A stretch of 10,324 nt of DNA from Actinobacteria bacterium UBA959 (GCA_002293025.1 DBCL01000012.1:9640-19963), one strand, 5' to 3'. Shown: positions 1 through 6,113, counted from the stretch's first letter. A program made the numbers and translations. The notes: a model not told the origin generated them from the sequence alone.

Positions 1-2075
1 AATGCCATCTCACCTAGGTCAGTAGAAGGACCATCAGCAATAACCATTCCGGCTGTGACTTTTTCACCATCATCAACTATTGGGCGCTGGTTGTAGCAAG
101 TTCCCTGGTTTGAGCGATCAAATTTGCGAAGGTGATAGACGTCTTCACCATCAGATGTTTGGACTTTAATGATATCTGCAGAAACGTATGAAACTGTTCC
201 ATCATTATTTGCTAGGACTACGTCACCAGCATCTGCTGCGGCACGTAATTCCATGCCAGTTCCAATAAATGGAGCTTCAGCACGAACCAAAGGCACAGCT
301 TGACGCTGCATGTTTGAGCCCATCAATGCACGGTTTGCATCATCATGTTCCAAGAATGGAATCATTGATGTGGCAACCGACCAAAGTTGATGTGGTGAAA
401 CGTCCATGTAATCAACATCTGCACCAGGCACGAACTCAACCTCGCCACCTTTTTTGCGAACCAAAACACGCTCTTCAGTAAACGTGCCAGAATCATCTAG
501 CTCGGCATTTGCTTGAGCGATTACGTGCAAGTCTTCATCGTGAGCAGTTAAGTAATCAATTTGATCAGACACTCTGCCATTAATTACCTTGCGGTATGGA
601 GTTTCCATGAAGCCAAATTCATTAACACGAGCGAACGTACTCAAAGAACCAATCAGACCAATGTTTGGACCTTCAGGAGTTTCAATTGGGCACATGCGTC
701 CGTAATGAGATGGGTGCACGTCTCGAACTTCGAAACCTGCACGTTCACGACTTAGACCACCTGGGCCAAGCGCTGACAAACGACGTTTGTGCGTTAAGCC
801 AGATAGCGGGTTGGTTTGATCCATGAACTGTGACAATTGAGAAGTTCCAAAAAACTCCTTTATTGCTGCAACCACTGGTCGAATATTGATCAAGGTTTGA
901 GGCGTAATCGCTTCAACGTCTTGAGTAGTCATGCGCTCTCGGACAACACGTTCCATTCGAGAAAGCCCAGTTCTAATCTGGTTTTGAATCAATTCACCTA
1001 CTGTGCGCAAACGACGATTACCAAAATGATCGATGTCATCAAACTCAAGGCGCATCTGTCCGCGAGGTGATTTCATCTCAGATTCACCTGCATGAAGTCG
1101 GACCAAGTATTCAACTGTGCTCAAGATGTCCTCGAGTGACAATACGGAGTCAGTCAAAGCAGCATCTGTACCTAACTTGTGATTGATTTTGAAACGACCA
1201 ACTTTAGCTAGGTCATAACGCTTACGATTGAAATACAAGTTATCCAAAAGTTGACGTGATGCTTCAACAGTTGGTGGTTCGCCCGGGCGAAGCTTGCGAT
1301 AGAGATCTAATAGAGCGTCTTCTTGGGTTCCAGGAAGTTCCTTCTCAAAACCTTGAGCCATAGTTGGGAATTGGCCAAAGCGTTCTTTGATTACTTCTGG
1401 TGGAACACCGATCGCACGGAGGAAAGTTGTCGCTGGTTGACGACGCTTGCGATCTACTCGCACACCTACAGTGTCTTTTTTATCAATGTCAAATTCCAAC
1501 CAAGCACCACGGCTTGGGATTATCTTTACGGTGAAGAGGTCTTTGTCAGTTGCTTTATCAATCTCATGTTCAAAGTAAACTCCAGGAGATCTAACTAACT
1601 GTGAAACAACTACTCGTTCAGTTCCATTAATTACGAATGTTCCACGGTTTGTCATTAGTGGGAAGTCGCCCATGAATACTGTCTGGCTCTTAATTTCGCC
1701 AGTTTCAGCATTCATAAATTCTGCAGTTACGAAAAGGGCGGCGGCGTAAGTGATGTCCTTCTCGCGGCATTGCTCAATAGTATTTTTTGGTGGTTCAAAG
1801 CGATGATCCTTGAAAGACAATGACATCGTTCCGGACACATCTTCAATTGGTGAAATCTCTTCAAAGATTTCTTCTAGCCCACTTTGGCGAGGAATCTCGC
1901 TGCGGCCCTTTTCAACGAATGTCTGAACACGCGCTCTCCATGCTGGGTCACCAATCAACCACTCGAATGATTCACGTTGCAGATCAAGAAGATTAGGAAT
2001 CTCTAGAGGTTCTCTAACTTTTCCAAATGTAAGTCTTACAGCTTTTGAATGAGGCTTATTGCGTACGGCAGCCAA
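1..2075 (-). CDS. rpoB: RNA polymerase subunit beta, N-terminal 691 codons (cut by window edge)
   Basis: This is the beta subunit of DNA-dependent RNA polymerase, which with beta' forms the catalytic core. The minus-strand reading begins AAVRNKPHSKAVRLTFGKV, then runs through the lobe and protrusion region (GDFPLMTNRGTFVINGTERV) to the rifampicin region at residues 412-436 (positions 768-842), which reads SQLSQFMDQTNPLS then THKRRLSALGPGGL. The usual rifampicin contact residues are all wild type: Q416, D419, H429 and S434 (E. coli 513, 516, 526 and 531). The frame stays open to position 1, ending in DLGEMA, so the flap, active-site aspartates and C-terminal clamp lie outside the window. I chose a TTG start (2075-2073), because GGAAGGA sits 5 nt upstream and the protein then aligns with actinobacterial RpoB from its first residues. 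rpoC should follow beyond the left edge (inference). Confidence 0.97.
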   Translation of the reverse strand, partial: MAAVRNKPHSKAVRLTFGKVREPLEIPNLLDLQRESFEWLIGDPAWRARVQTFVEKGRSEIPRQSGLEEIFEEISPIEDVSGTMSLSFKDHRFEPPKNTIEQCREKDITYAAALFVTAEFMNAETGEIKSQTVFMGDFPLMTNRGTFVINGTERVVVSQLVRSPGVYFEHEIDKATDKDLFTVKIIPSRGAWLEFDIDKKDTVGVRVDRKRRQPATTFLRAIGVPPEVIKERFGQFPTMAQGFEKELPGTQEDALLDLYRKLRPGEPPTVEASRQLLDNLYFNRKRYDLAKVGRFKINHKLGTDAALTDSVLSLEDILSTVEYLVRLHAGESEMKSPRGQMRLEFDDIDHFGNRRLRTVGELIQNQIRTGLSRMERVVRERMTTQDVEAITPQTLINIRPVVAAIKEFFGTSQLSQFMDQTNPLSGLTHKRRLSALGPGGLSRERAGFEVRDVHPSHYGRMCPIETPEGPNIGLIGSLSTFARVNEFGFMETPYRKVINGRVSDQIDYLTAHDEDLHVIAQANAELDDSGTFTEERVLVRKKGGEVEFVPGADVDYMDVSPHQLWSVATSMIPFLEHDDANRALMGSNMQRQAVPLVRAEAPFIGTGMELRAAADAGDVVLANNDGTVSYVSADIIKVQTSDGEDVYHLRKFDRSNQGTCYNQRPIVDDGEKVTAGMVIADGPSTDLGEMA

Positions 2076-2080
2076 GGCGA

Positions 2081-2087
2081 TCCTTCC
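2081..2087 (-). promoter_or_regulatory. Ribosome binding site that fixes the TTG start of rpoB
   Basis: The minus strand reads GGAAGGA, then 5 nt (TCGCC), then TTG. There is no in-frame ATG or GTG near it, so this Shine-Dalgarno match decides the start. Actinobacterial rpoB genes often use TTG or GTG. Confidence 0.75.
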
Positions 2088-2104
2088 AACCAGTCTAGGA
2101 AAAA

Positions 2105-2159
2105 TTCATGCCAACGCTCATACGACACCGAGTACACCCAAGGCATGAACACTTGGGCG
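2105..2159 (-). promoter_or_regulatory. Two overlapping, mutually exclusive hairpins in the rpoB leader
   Basis: As minus-strand RNA, hairpin A pairs 2159-2152 (CGCCCAAG) with 2142-2135 (CUUGGGUG): 8 bp including one G-U, with a 9-nt loop. Hairpin B pairs 2149-2142 (UUCAUGCC) with 2112-2105 (GGCAUGAA): 8 perfect bp, 29 nt apart. The first arm of B lies in the loop and closing base of A, so the two compete or form a pseudoknot. The second arm of B ends 17 nt before the rpoB Shine-Dalgarno sequence. The pairings are seen; a regulatory role for rpoB is inference. Confidence 0.35.
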
Positions 2160-2241
2160 CCTTATTTATGTCTGGACGAGGGGGTGAAGCATAAGGGGAC
2201 AACTTTTGCGCCTAACCAAGGGGTGGCCCTAGGCAAGCATT

Positions 2242-2279
2242 TTTCCAAGAGGGCCAGCTATGGCTGGCCCTCTTGGAAA
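2242..2279 (-). terminator. 17-bp perfect hairpin between rplL and rpoB, probable attenuator or processing site
   Basis: Arms 2242-2258 and 2263-2279 are perfectly complementary over 17 bp, with a 4-nt loop (2259-2262). The hairpin starts 6 nt after the rplL stop codon. It is the strongest hairpin in the window. On the minus strand it is followed by AAAAATGC, not a T-run, so it is not a textbook intrinsic terminator. In E. coli the same place between rplL and rpoB holds a partial terminator and an RNase III cleavage site (established knowledge). A similar role here, setting the ratio of stalk protein to polymerase, is inference. Confidence 0.6.
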
Positions 2280-2285
2280 GCAAAA

Positions 2286-2669
2286 TTACTTGACTGAAAC
2301 CTTTGCGCCAGCAGCTTCTAGGGCTGCCTTTGCCTTGTCAGCATCGTCCTTCTTGACCTTCTCTAGTACAGGCTTTGGAGCACCTTCAACTAGATCCTTG
2401 GCTTCCTTCAATCCAAGGTTAGTAAGAGCGCGAACCTCTTTAATAACCTGAATCTTCTGGGCTCCGCCATCTTCCAAGATCACATCAAATGTGTCTTGAG
2501 CAGCGCCGGCACTATCGCCGCCACCAGCAGCTGGTGCTGCTGCTACTGCTACAGGTGCTGCTGCAGTTACTCCGAATGTTTCTTCGAACTGCTTTACGAA
2601 CTCAGACAATTCAATGAGACTCATCTCTTTGAATGCTTCTAGCAATGAGTCAGTACTCATCTTCGCCAT
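2286..2669 (-). CDS. rplL: 50S ribosomal protein L7/L12
   Basis: L7/L12 is the multicopy stalk protein that recruits and activates translation GTPases (EF-Tu, EF-G, IF2, RF3). At 127 aa it is near the usual 120-130. The N-terminal dimerisation helices span residues 1-32 (STDSLLEAFKEMSLIELSEF). A flexible Ala/Gly/Pro hinge runs from about 34 to 57. The globular factor-binding domain covers about 58-127, with the family signature IKEVRALTNLGLKEAKDLVE at 76-95. The start is ATG at 2669 with AAAGGA 7 nt upstream; a second ATG three codons later has no better site. It follows rplJ by 60 nt, as is usual for the L10-L12 operon. L12 dimers bind the C-terminal helix of L10. Confidence 0.98.
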   Translation of the reverse strand: MAKMSTDSLLEAFKEMSLIELSEFVKQFEETFGVTAAAPVAVAAAPAAGGGDSAGAAQDTFDVILEDGGAQKIQVIKEVRALTNLGLKEAKDLVEGAPKPVLEKVKKDDADKAKAALEAAGAKVSVK

Positions 2670-2693
2670 GTTGGCGTCCTTTCGTTAACCCGG

Positions 2694-2728
2694 CCGAGGG
2701 CCGGAGGTTTTTTGGGCTCAGCCCTCGG
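2694..2728 (-). repeat. Inverted repeat in the rplJ-rplL spacer
   Basis: CCGAGGGC at 2694-2701 is complementary to GCCCTCGG at 2721-2728, giving an 8-bp stem around 19 nt. The loop side includes a T6 run on the plus strand. On the minus-strand transcript it begins 1 nt after the rplJ stop and ends 17 nt before the rplL Shine-Dalgarno sequence. With no U-run after the stem it is not an intrinsic terminator. It may protect or process the mRNA so that L12 is made in excess over L10 (inference). Confidence 0.4.
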
Positions 2729-2729
2729 T

Positions 2730-3398
2730 TTACTCTGCTGCAGGTTCTGCAGCAGAGTCGTTGTTCTCTGTTACTTCAGCAGTTGCTTCAGCTTCAGAAC
2801 TCTGTTCTTCAACAACTTCAGTTACTTCTGCAACTGGAGCTACTGGGGTAGGTGCAGGGGCTGCACCTTTAAGAATCGATGGATCTGCTGTTGCTTTAAT
2901 GCGCAGTGCATCAATTGCTCTTGCTGCCTGTGAAATTGGAGCATTAAGCAGATATGCAGCTTGCTGTATAGAAGCAAGTAGTGCACCAGCCATCTTGGCA
3001 AGTAAGACTTCACGAGACTCAAGATTTGCTAACTTCTTAACATCATCAGCACTAATTACTCTGCCTTCATAAATTCCACCCTTAATAACCAGTAATGGAT
3101 TTGTTTTAGCAAAGTCACGAATACCTTTTGCAGTTGCAACTGCATCACCAGAAACAAACGCAATTGCACTTGGGCCCGAAAGGTAAGGATCTAGTCCTTC
3201 AATTCCGGCTTCTCTAGCAGCAATCTTGGTTAGTGTGTTCTTGGAAACAATGTAGGAAGCATTGGCTGCAAGGTCGCGGCGAAGTTGCTTAAGTTCAGTA
3301 ACTGTTAATCCGCGATACTCAGTTAATACTGCTGCTTCTGAATTACGGAATGAATCCGCTAGAACAGAAACGGCAGCACTCTTATCTGGGCGTGCCAT
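2730..3398 (-). CDS. rplJ: 50S ribosomal protein L10, with an acidic C-terminal tail
   Basis: L10 is the base of the ribosomal stalk. It binds 23S rRNA next to L11 and carries the L12 dimers; L10(L12)n complexes also repress their own operon (established knowledge). The rRNA-binding domain opens MARPDKSAAVSVLADSF and includes VLTEYRGLTVTELKQLRRDL at 24-43 and VSKNTLTKIA at 51-60. A long L12-binding helix follows (about 140-172). Residues 178-222 are an Ala/Pro linker then a Glu/Val/Thr-rich acidic tail ending AAEPAAE, so the protein is 222 aa against roughly 165-180 in many bacteria. I start at 3398 (AAAGGAG, 4 nt gap). An upstream ATG at 3443 would add 15 residues but lies in the leader terminator. 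Confidence 0.97.
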   Translation of the reverse strand: MARPDKSAAVSVLADSFRNSEAAVLTEYRGLTVTELKQLRRDLAANASYIVSKNTLTKIAAREAGIEGLDPYLSGPSAIAFVSGDAVATAKGIRDFAKTNPLLVIKGGIYEGRVISADDVKKLANLESREVLLAKMAGALLASIQQAAYLLNAPISQAARAIDALRIKATADPSILKGAAPAPTPVAPVAEVTEVVEEQSSEAEATAEVTENNDSAAEPAAE

Positions 3399-3420
3399 TT
3401 GGCTCCTTTCAAACTCAAAT

Positions 3421-3447
3421 AAAAAACCCCGTGCAGACGGCACGGGG
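3421..3447 (-). terminator. Intrinsic terminator (attenuator) in the rplJ leader
   Basis: On the minus strand, CCCCGTGC (3447-3440), loop CGTCT, GCACGGGG (3434-3427) is followed directly by TTTTTT (3426-3421). This is a complete 8-bp, GC-rich, U-tailed terminator. It lies 22 nt before the rplJ start codon and 11 nt before its ribosome binding site, so it can end transcription before the operon or let it through. It is the only classic U-tailed terminator I found in the window. Confidence 0.88.
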
Positions 3448-3540
3448 TGGACCCATTTCTGGGACTCACGTACACGCCTGCGCTGGTGCCGGTTAGGGCC
3501 TTAGCGTTTATTTGCATAAACGACCTGCGGTCTTTGGCTG
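3421..3540 (-). ncRNA. Ribosomal protein L10 leader (cis-regulatory RNA of rplJ-rplL)
   Basis: The minus-strand RNA has the features of the L10 leader family: GCCAAAGACCGCAGGU near 3538-3523, the hairpin CGUUUAU-GCAA-AUAAACG just after it (3522-3505), and the second conserved stretch CCAGCGCAGGCGUG near 3485-3472. It ends with the U-tailed terminator at 3447-3421. In other bacteria L10(L12)4 binds this kink-turn-containing RNA and lowers rplJL expression (established knowledge). CGGCAC at 3491-3486 can pair with GUGCCG at 3443-3438 inside the terminator, a 6-bp candidate antiterminator. The family call rests on sequence recognition; no covariance search was run. Confidence 0.85.
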
Positions 3541-3545
3541 GGAGA

Positions 3546-3573
3546 AGATTAGATCAAGGGGTTTTGGGTAAAC
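3546..3573 (-). promoter_or_regulatory. Candidate promoter for rplJ-rplL
   Basis: On the minus strand, GTTTAC (3573-3568) and TAATCT (3551-3546) are separated by 16 nt and loosely match the -35 and -10 boxes of a house-keeping sigma factor. A start site 6-8 nt further on would fall near 3539, just where the L10 leader begins. That agreement is the main support. Much of rplJL expression may instead come by read-through from upstream. Confidence 0.35.
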
Positions 3574-3583
3574 CCACCACCCC
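3558..3583 (-). other. Imperfect hairpin after rplA
   Basis: GGGGT (3558-3562) pairs with ACCCC (3579-3583), and inside it TGGG (3565-3568) pairs with CCCA (3573-3576) across a 2x2 internal loop. It lies 22 nt past the rplA stop and overlaps the candidate rplJ promoter. Without a U-run it is at best a weak terminator. Confidence 0.25.
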
Positions 3584-3605
3584 TCGACCTACTCCAAAAA
3601 TCTAA

Positions 3606-4316
3606 CTATTCAGAGTCTTCTGAATCGATGGCAACTCGGCTGACAGCCTCAACTGAGATGCCAGGTCCGAATGTGGTGGAGATGGTGGCCTTCTTGATAT
3701 ATCGCCCTTTGGCACTGGAAGGCTTTAGGCGCAAGACCTCATCAATTGCGGTGGCGAAGTTCTCAGCTAATTGCTCAGCAGTGAAATTGGACTTTCCAAT
3801 GATGAAATGCATGTTTGAATGCTTATCAATACGCATCTCAATTTTTCCACCCTTGATGTCTGACACTGCTTTAGTCACATCCATGGTGACCGTTCCAGTT
3901 TTTGGGTTTGGCATTAATCCACGAGGACCAAGCACTTTACCCAAAGTTCCAACCTTGCCCATCATGTCTGGGGTTGCAACTGCGGCATCAAAATCTGTCC
4001 AGCCACCAGCAACTTTGGCAACTAATTCATCTGCACCAACTTCATCTGCTCCGGCTGCTCTAGCTTCTTCAGCCTTAGCGCCACCAGCAAACACAATCAC
4101 TCTGGCAGTTTTACCTGTGCCATGTGGCAAATTGACCACTCCGCGAACCATTTGTTCTGCTTTACGTGGATCAACTCCAAGATTTAAAGCCACGTCAACT
4201 GTTTGGTTCTTTGAACCAGATGTTTGTTTGGCAAGTTTAAGAGCCTCTAGTGGCGCATAAACTGTGTCTGGATTAATTAACTCGGCAGACTTCCGATATA
4301 CCTTGCTGCGCTTCAT
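3606..4316 (-). CDS. rplA: 50S ribosomal protein L1
   Basis: L1 forms the mobile L1 stalk beside the E site and helps release deacylated tRNA; in many bacteria it also represses its own operon by binding the mRNA. The 236 aa are full length (usual 225-240). Domain I is built from the two ends of the chain (MKRSKVYRKS at the start; RYIKKATISTTFGPG at 205-219), and domain II is inserted between them. The family signature LGPRGLMPNPKTGTV is at 129-143, followed by the lysine-rich KGGKIEMRIDKHSNMH (155-170). The start is ATG at 4316 with AGAGGA 6 nt upstream. The short acidic end DSEDSE is unremarkable. rplK precedes it across a structured 102-nt spacer. Confidence 0.98.
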   Translation of the reverse strand: MKRSKVYRKSAELINPDTVYAPLEALKLAKQTSGSKNQTVDVALNLGVDPRKAEQMVRGVVNLPHGTGKTARVIVFAGGAKAEEARAAGADEVGADELVAKVAGGWTDFDAAVATPDMMGKVGTLGKVLGPRGLMPNPKTGTVTMDVTKAVSDIKGGKIEMRIDKHSNMHFIIGKSNFTAEQLAENFATAIDEVLRLKPSSAKGRYIKKATISTTFGPGISVEAVSRVAIDSEDSE

Positions 4317-4344
4317 CAGCGTTCCTCTCGTTCGTGGTCCAAGC

Positions 4345-4411
4345 GATCTAATCCCTTAACTAGATCTCCCACAGGTTGCTTGACGCAACCAATCAGCACC
4401 AATGGCGCTGA
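4345..4411 (-). promoter_or_regulatory. Three consecutive hairpins between rplK and rplA
   Basis: In 5'-3' order of the minus-strand RNA: (1) CAGCGCC (4411-4405) with GGUGCUG (4401-4395), 7 bp with one G-U and a 3-nt loop; (2) GGUUGC (4390-4385) with GCAACC (4379-4374), 6 bp and a 5-nt loop; (3) GAUCUAGU (4366-4359) with AUUAGAUC (4352-4345), 8 bp with one G-U and a 6-nt loop. Between 2 and 3 lies GUGGGAG. None has a U-run, so they are not terminators. L1 is a known translational repressor of its operon; this spacer could hold its target or a processing site, but I cannot match a confirmed L1-binding motif. Confidence 0.4.
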
Positions 4412-4418
4412 AATCTAT

Positions 4419-4850
4419 TTATTCAGTTATGGAGACTCCCATTGAGCGGGCAGTGCCCTCAATGATTTTCATAGCTGCTTCTACATCATTCGCATTTAGA
4501 TCAGCCATTTTAATCTCTGCAATTTCGCGAACCTGAGACTTATTCAATGAGCCAACCTTGGTGCGCAAAGGATCTCCTGCGCCCTTTTCAATCCCGGCAT
4601 GTTTCAAGATTAAACGTGAAGCTGGCGGGGTCTTAAGGATGAAATCAAAGGTGCGATCTTCATAGACGGTAATTTCAACTGGAATTACCTGGCCTTTTTG
4701 GGCTTCAGTAGCCGCGTTGTAAGCCTTGCAGAATTCCATGATGTTTACACCATGCTGACCAAGAGCAGGACCAATTGGAGGTGCTGGGTTAGCAGCACCT
4801 GCTTGGATCTGCAGTTTGATAAGTCCTGTTACTTTTTTGTTCGGTGCCAT
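4419..4850 (-). CDS. rplK: 50S ribosomal protein L11
   Basis: L11 binds the GTPase-associated region of 23S rRNA with L10 and is needed for stringent-factor (RelA) activation; it is also the docking site for thiostrepton-class antibiotics. The 143 aa are the normal length. The N-terminal domain (1-70) has the proline-rich helix NPAPPIGPALGQHGVN at 21-36, where thiostrepton resistance changes usually fall; the prolines (P22, P24, P25, P28) are intact. The C-terminal rRNA-binding domain (about 72-141) ends with the signature GTARSMGV at 132-139. The start is ATG at 4850 with AAAGGA 5 nt upstream. It follows nusG by 20 nt, so the two are certainly one transcript. Confidence 0.98.
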   Translation of the reverse strand: MAPNKKVTGLIKLQIQAGAANPAPPIGPALGQHGVNIMEFCKAYNAATEAQKGQVIPVEITVYEDRTFDFILKTPPASRLILKHAGIEKGAGDPLRTKVGSLNKSQVREIAEIKMADLNANDVEAAMKIIEGTARSMGVSITE

Positions 4851-4870
4851 GGTTTTCCTTTTCTTTGAAA

Positions 4871-5710
4871 CTAACTTCTTTGAATCTGACTAAAGCTAAG
4901 TTCAACTGGAGTTTCACGTCCAAAGATCTCAACTAATCCGATTATCTTCTGGGTATCAGGGTTTATTTCAGAAATTGTGGCCTGCAAAGTTGCAAAAGGT
5001 CCATCAACCACAGTTACGGAATCCCCGACATTGAAATCAAGAACTGCAACCGACTTAGAGCTCTTGCCACCGCCGCCTGCAGTGCTACTTGCAGTTGCAA
5101 CTTCAATGCGTGGTGCGAGGATGTCAGCAACTTCATGCAAAGTTAATGGAAGTGGGTGTGCGTTGTGAGCTGCAGCCCCAGCAAATTTAGTAACACCGGG
5201 AGTGTGCCTGACTACGCCCCAAGCTTCATCTGTCATGTTCATTCGAACTAAAACATAGCCAGGGAATCTATTTTTTAAGACTTGCTTACGAACACCGTTT
5301 TTAATTTCAGTAACTTGATCCATTGGAACTTCAACTTGAAATACATCATTCTCCATATTCATTGTATGAATGCGGGATTCCAAGTTGGTCTTGACTCTTT
5401 TTTCCATTCCAGAGTATGACTGCAATACATACCAGTCACCTTCTTTGGCTTTCATCGACTCAATGAATTCAGCAACAGGATCTAATTGCTCAAGTGGAGT
5501 CTCTACTTCCTCTTCTACAGTTTCCATACCTGTAGTTGGTTCGGCGACCACTTCTGTAATTTCTGTAACTACTTCCTCAACTGCAACTTCAACTATTGAT
5601 TCATCCAACTTGAAATCATCAACTGAAACTTCAACTACTGCCTCTGCTTCAACTTCAACCGCTGCTTCAGCATCAGGTGATGTGTATTCGAATGGGGTTA
5701 GGTTAGACAT
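4871..5710 (-). CDS. nusG: Transcription elongation and antitermination factor NusG
   Basis: NusG binds the polymerase clamp, changes pausing and links transcription to Rho or the ribosome. The 279 aa are long beside about 180 in E. coli. Residues 1-85 are a low-complexity acidic region rich in Glu, Val and Thr, of the kind seen in other actinobacterial NusG. The NGN domain covers about 91-178 (GDWYVLQSYSGMEKRV, FPGYVLVRMNMT, VRHTPGVTKFAG). A Gly/Ser/Ala linker at 205-220 leads to the KOW domain (about 225-279; NVGDSVTVVDGPFATLQATI, then GRETPVEL). The ATG at 5710 is 15 nt after the secE stop and has no clear Shine-Dalgarno sequence, so translation probably depends on coupling to secE (inference). 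Confidence 0.97.
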   Translation of the reverse strand: MSNLTPFEYTSPDAEAAVEVEAEAVVEVSVDDFKLDESIVEVAVEEVVTEITEVVAEPTTGMETVEEEVETPLEQLDPVAEFIESMKAKEGDWYVLQSYSGMEKRVKTNLESRIHTMNMENDVFQVEVPMDQVTEIKNGVRKQVLKNRFPGYVLVRMNMTDEAWGVVRHTPGVTKFAGAAAHNAHPLPLTLHEVADILAPRIEVATASSTAGGGGKSSKSVAVLDFNVGDSVTVVDGPFATLQATISEINPDTQKIIGLVEIFGRETPVELSFSQIQRS

Positions 5711-5725
5711 AATTTAGATGCTCGC

Positions 5726-5965
5726 TTAGGAACCGAATAGAAGTAAGGTGATTTGACCAAAGCCAAAATCAAGCACGGTGATGAATGCTGTTACAAACAG
5801 TAAGAAAACAATCACAACAGCAACATAAGTACTTAGCTCGCGACGAGTAGGCCAGATGACTTTTCGAAGTTCTACTGTCACATCATGAGTGAAATTGCGC
5901 ATGCGTTTAAAAACGCCAGCGCGGCTTTCACCGTCTGTGTTCGAGATTACTTCTGTCTCGCTCAC
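5726..5965 (-). CDS. secE: Preprotein translocase subunit SecE
   Basis: SecE clamps the two halves of the SecY channel in the inner membrane and is essential for Sec export. This is the short, one-helix form (79 aa). A soluble N-terminus (1-22) is followed by the amphipathic family motif VTVELRKVIWPTRREL at 29-44, with its conserved K-W-P-T core. A single membrane segment follows at about 47-68 (STYVAVVIVFLLFVTAFITV). The best start is GTG at 5965. AGAGGAG is present but only about 2 nt away, so the exact start is less sure; an in-frame ATG at residue 22 would remove the whole N-terminal tail. It lies between tRNA-Trp and nusG, the normal actinobacterial place. Confidence 0.93.
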   Translation of the reverse strand: MSETEVISNTDGESRAGVFKRMRNFTHDVTVELRKVIWPTRRELSTYVAVVIVFLLFVTAFITVLDFGFGQITLLLFGS

Positions 5966-6001
5966 TACTCCTCTTTCTATACGTTACGCAGCCTTACGGA
6001 A

Positions 6002-6018
6002 TCCGTTTTGCAAACGGA
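6002..6018 (-). other. Small hairpin between tRNA-Trp and secE
   Basis: TCCGTTT (6002-6008) pairs with AAACGGA (6012-6018), 7 bp with a 3-nt loop. On the minus strand no U-run follows, so it is not a standard terminator; more likely transcription continues from tRNA-Trp into secE and this marks a processing or leader structure (inference). Confidence 0.3.
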
Positions 6019-6040
6019 CTCGCTCGGTCGAGGGGACCTG

Positions 6041-6113
6041 CAGGGCCGGAGGGACTTGAACCCCCAACCGCCGGTTTTGGAGACCGGAACTCTACCAATT
6101 GAGCTACGACCCT
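6041..6113 (-). tRNA. trnW: tRNA-Trp (anticodon CCA)
   Basis: The minus strand folds into a full 73-nt cloverleaf. The acceptor is AGGGUCG paired with CGGCCCU (one U-G) plus discriminator G. The D-arm is GCUC-AAUUGGUA-GAGU. The anticodon arm is CCGGU-CUCCAAA-ACCGG, putting CCA at 34-36. The variable loop has 5 nt, and the T-arm is GGGGG-UUCAAGU-CCCUC. The 3' CCA is not encoded (CAG follows), so it must be added by the CCA-adding enzyme. In actinobacteria tRNA-Trp regularly stands ahead of secE-nusG, as here with a 75-nt gap. Confidence 0.97.

Noticed and set aside
768..842. Possible rifampicin-resistance change in rpoB
   Set aside because: All usual contact residues (Q416, D419, H429, S434) are wild type; the only differences are ordinary actinobacterial variants.
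2161..2240. Promoter for rpoB within the spacer
   Set aside because: Only poor matches such as TTAGGC with TATGCT at 16 nt; too weak to annotate.
2049..2297. 82-codon plus-strand open frame over the rplL-rpoB spacer
   Set aside because: It crosses the 17-bp hairpin and both gene ends, shows no protein family features, and conserved RNA structure explains the spacer better.
3399..3443. 15-codon N-terminal extension of rplJ
   Set aside because: It overlaps the leader terminator, and the ATG at 3398 has a strong ribosome site and matches L10 N-termini.
3628..4260. 210-codon plus-strand open frame opposite rplA
   Set aside because: It lies wholly antisense to a full-length L1 gene, has no recognisable family or ribosome site, and follows from the codon bias of rplA.
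5370..5717. Ser/Thr-rich plus-strand frame opposite nusG
   Set aside because: Its low-complexity composition mirrors the acidic Glu/Val codons of NusG on the other strand.
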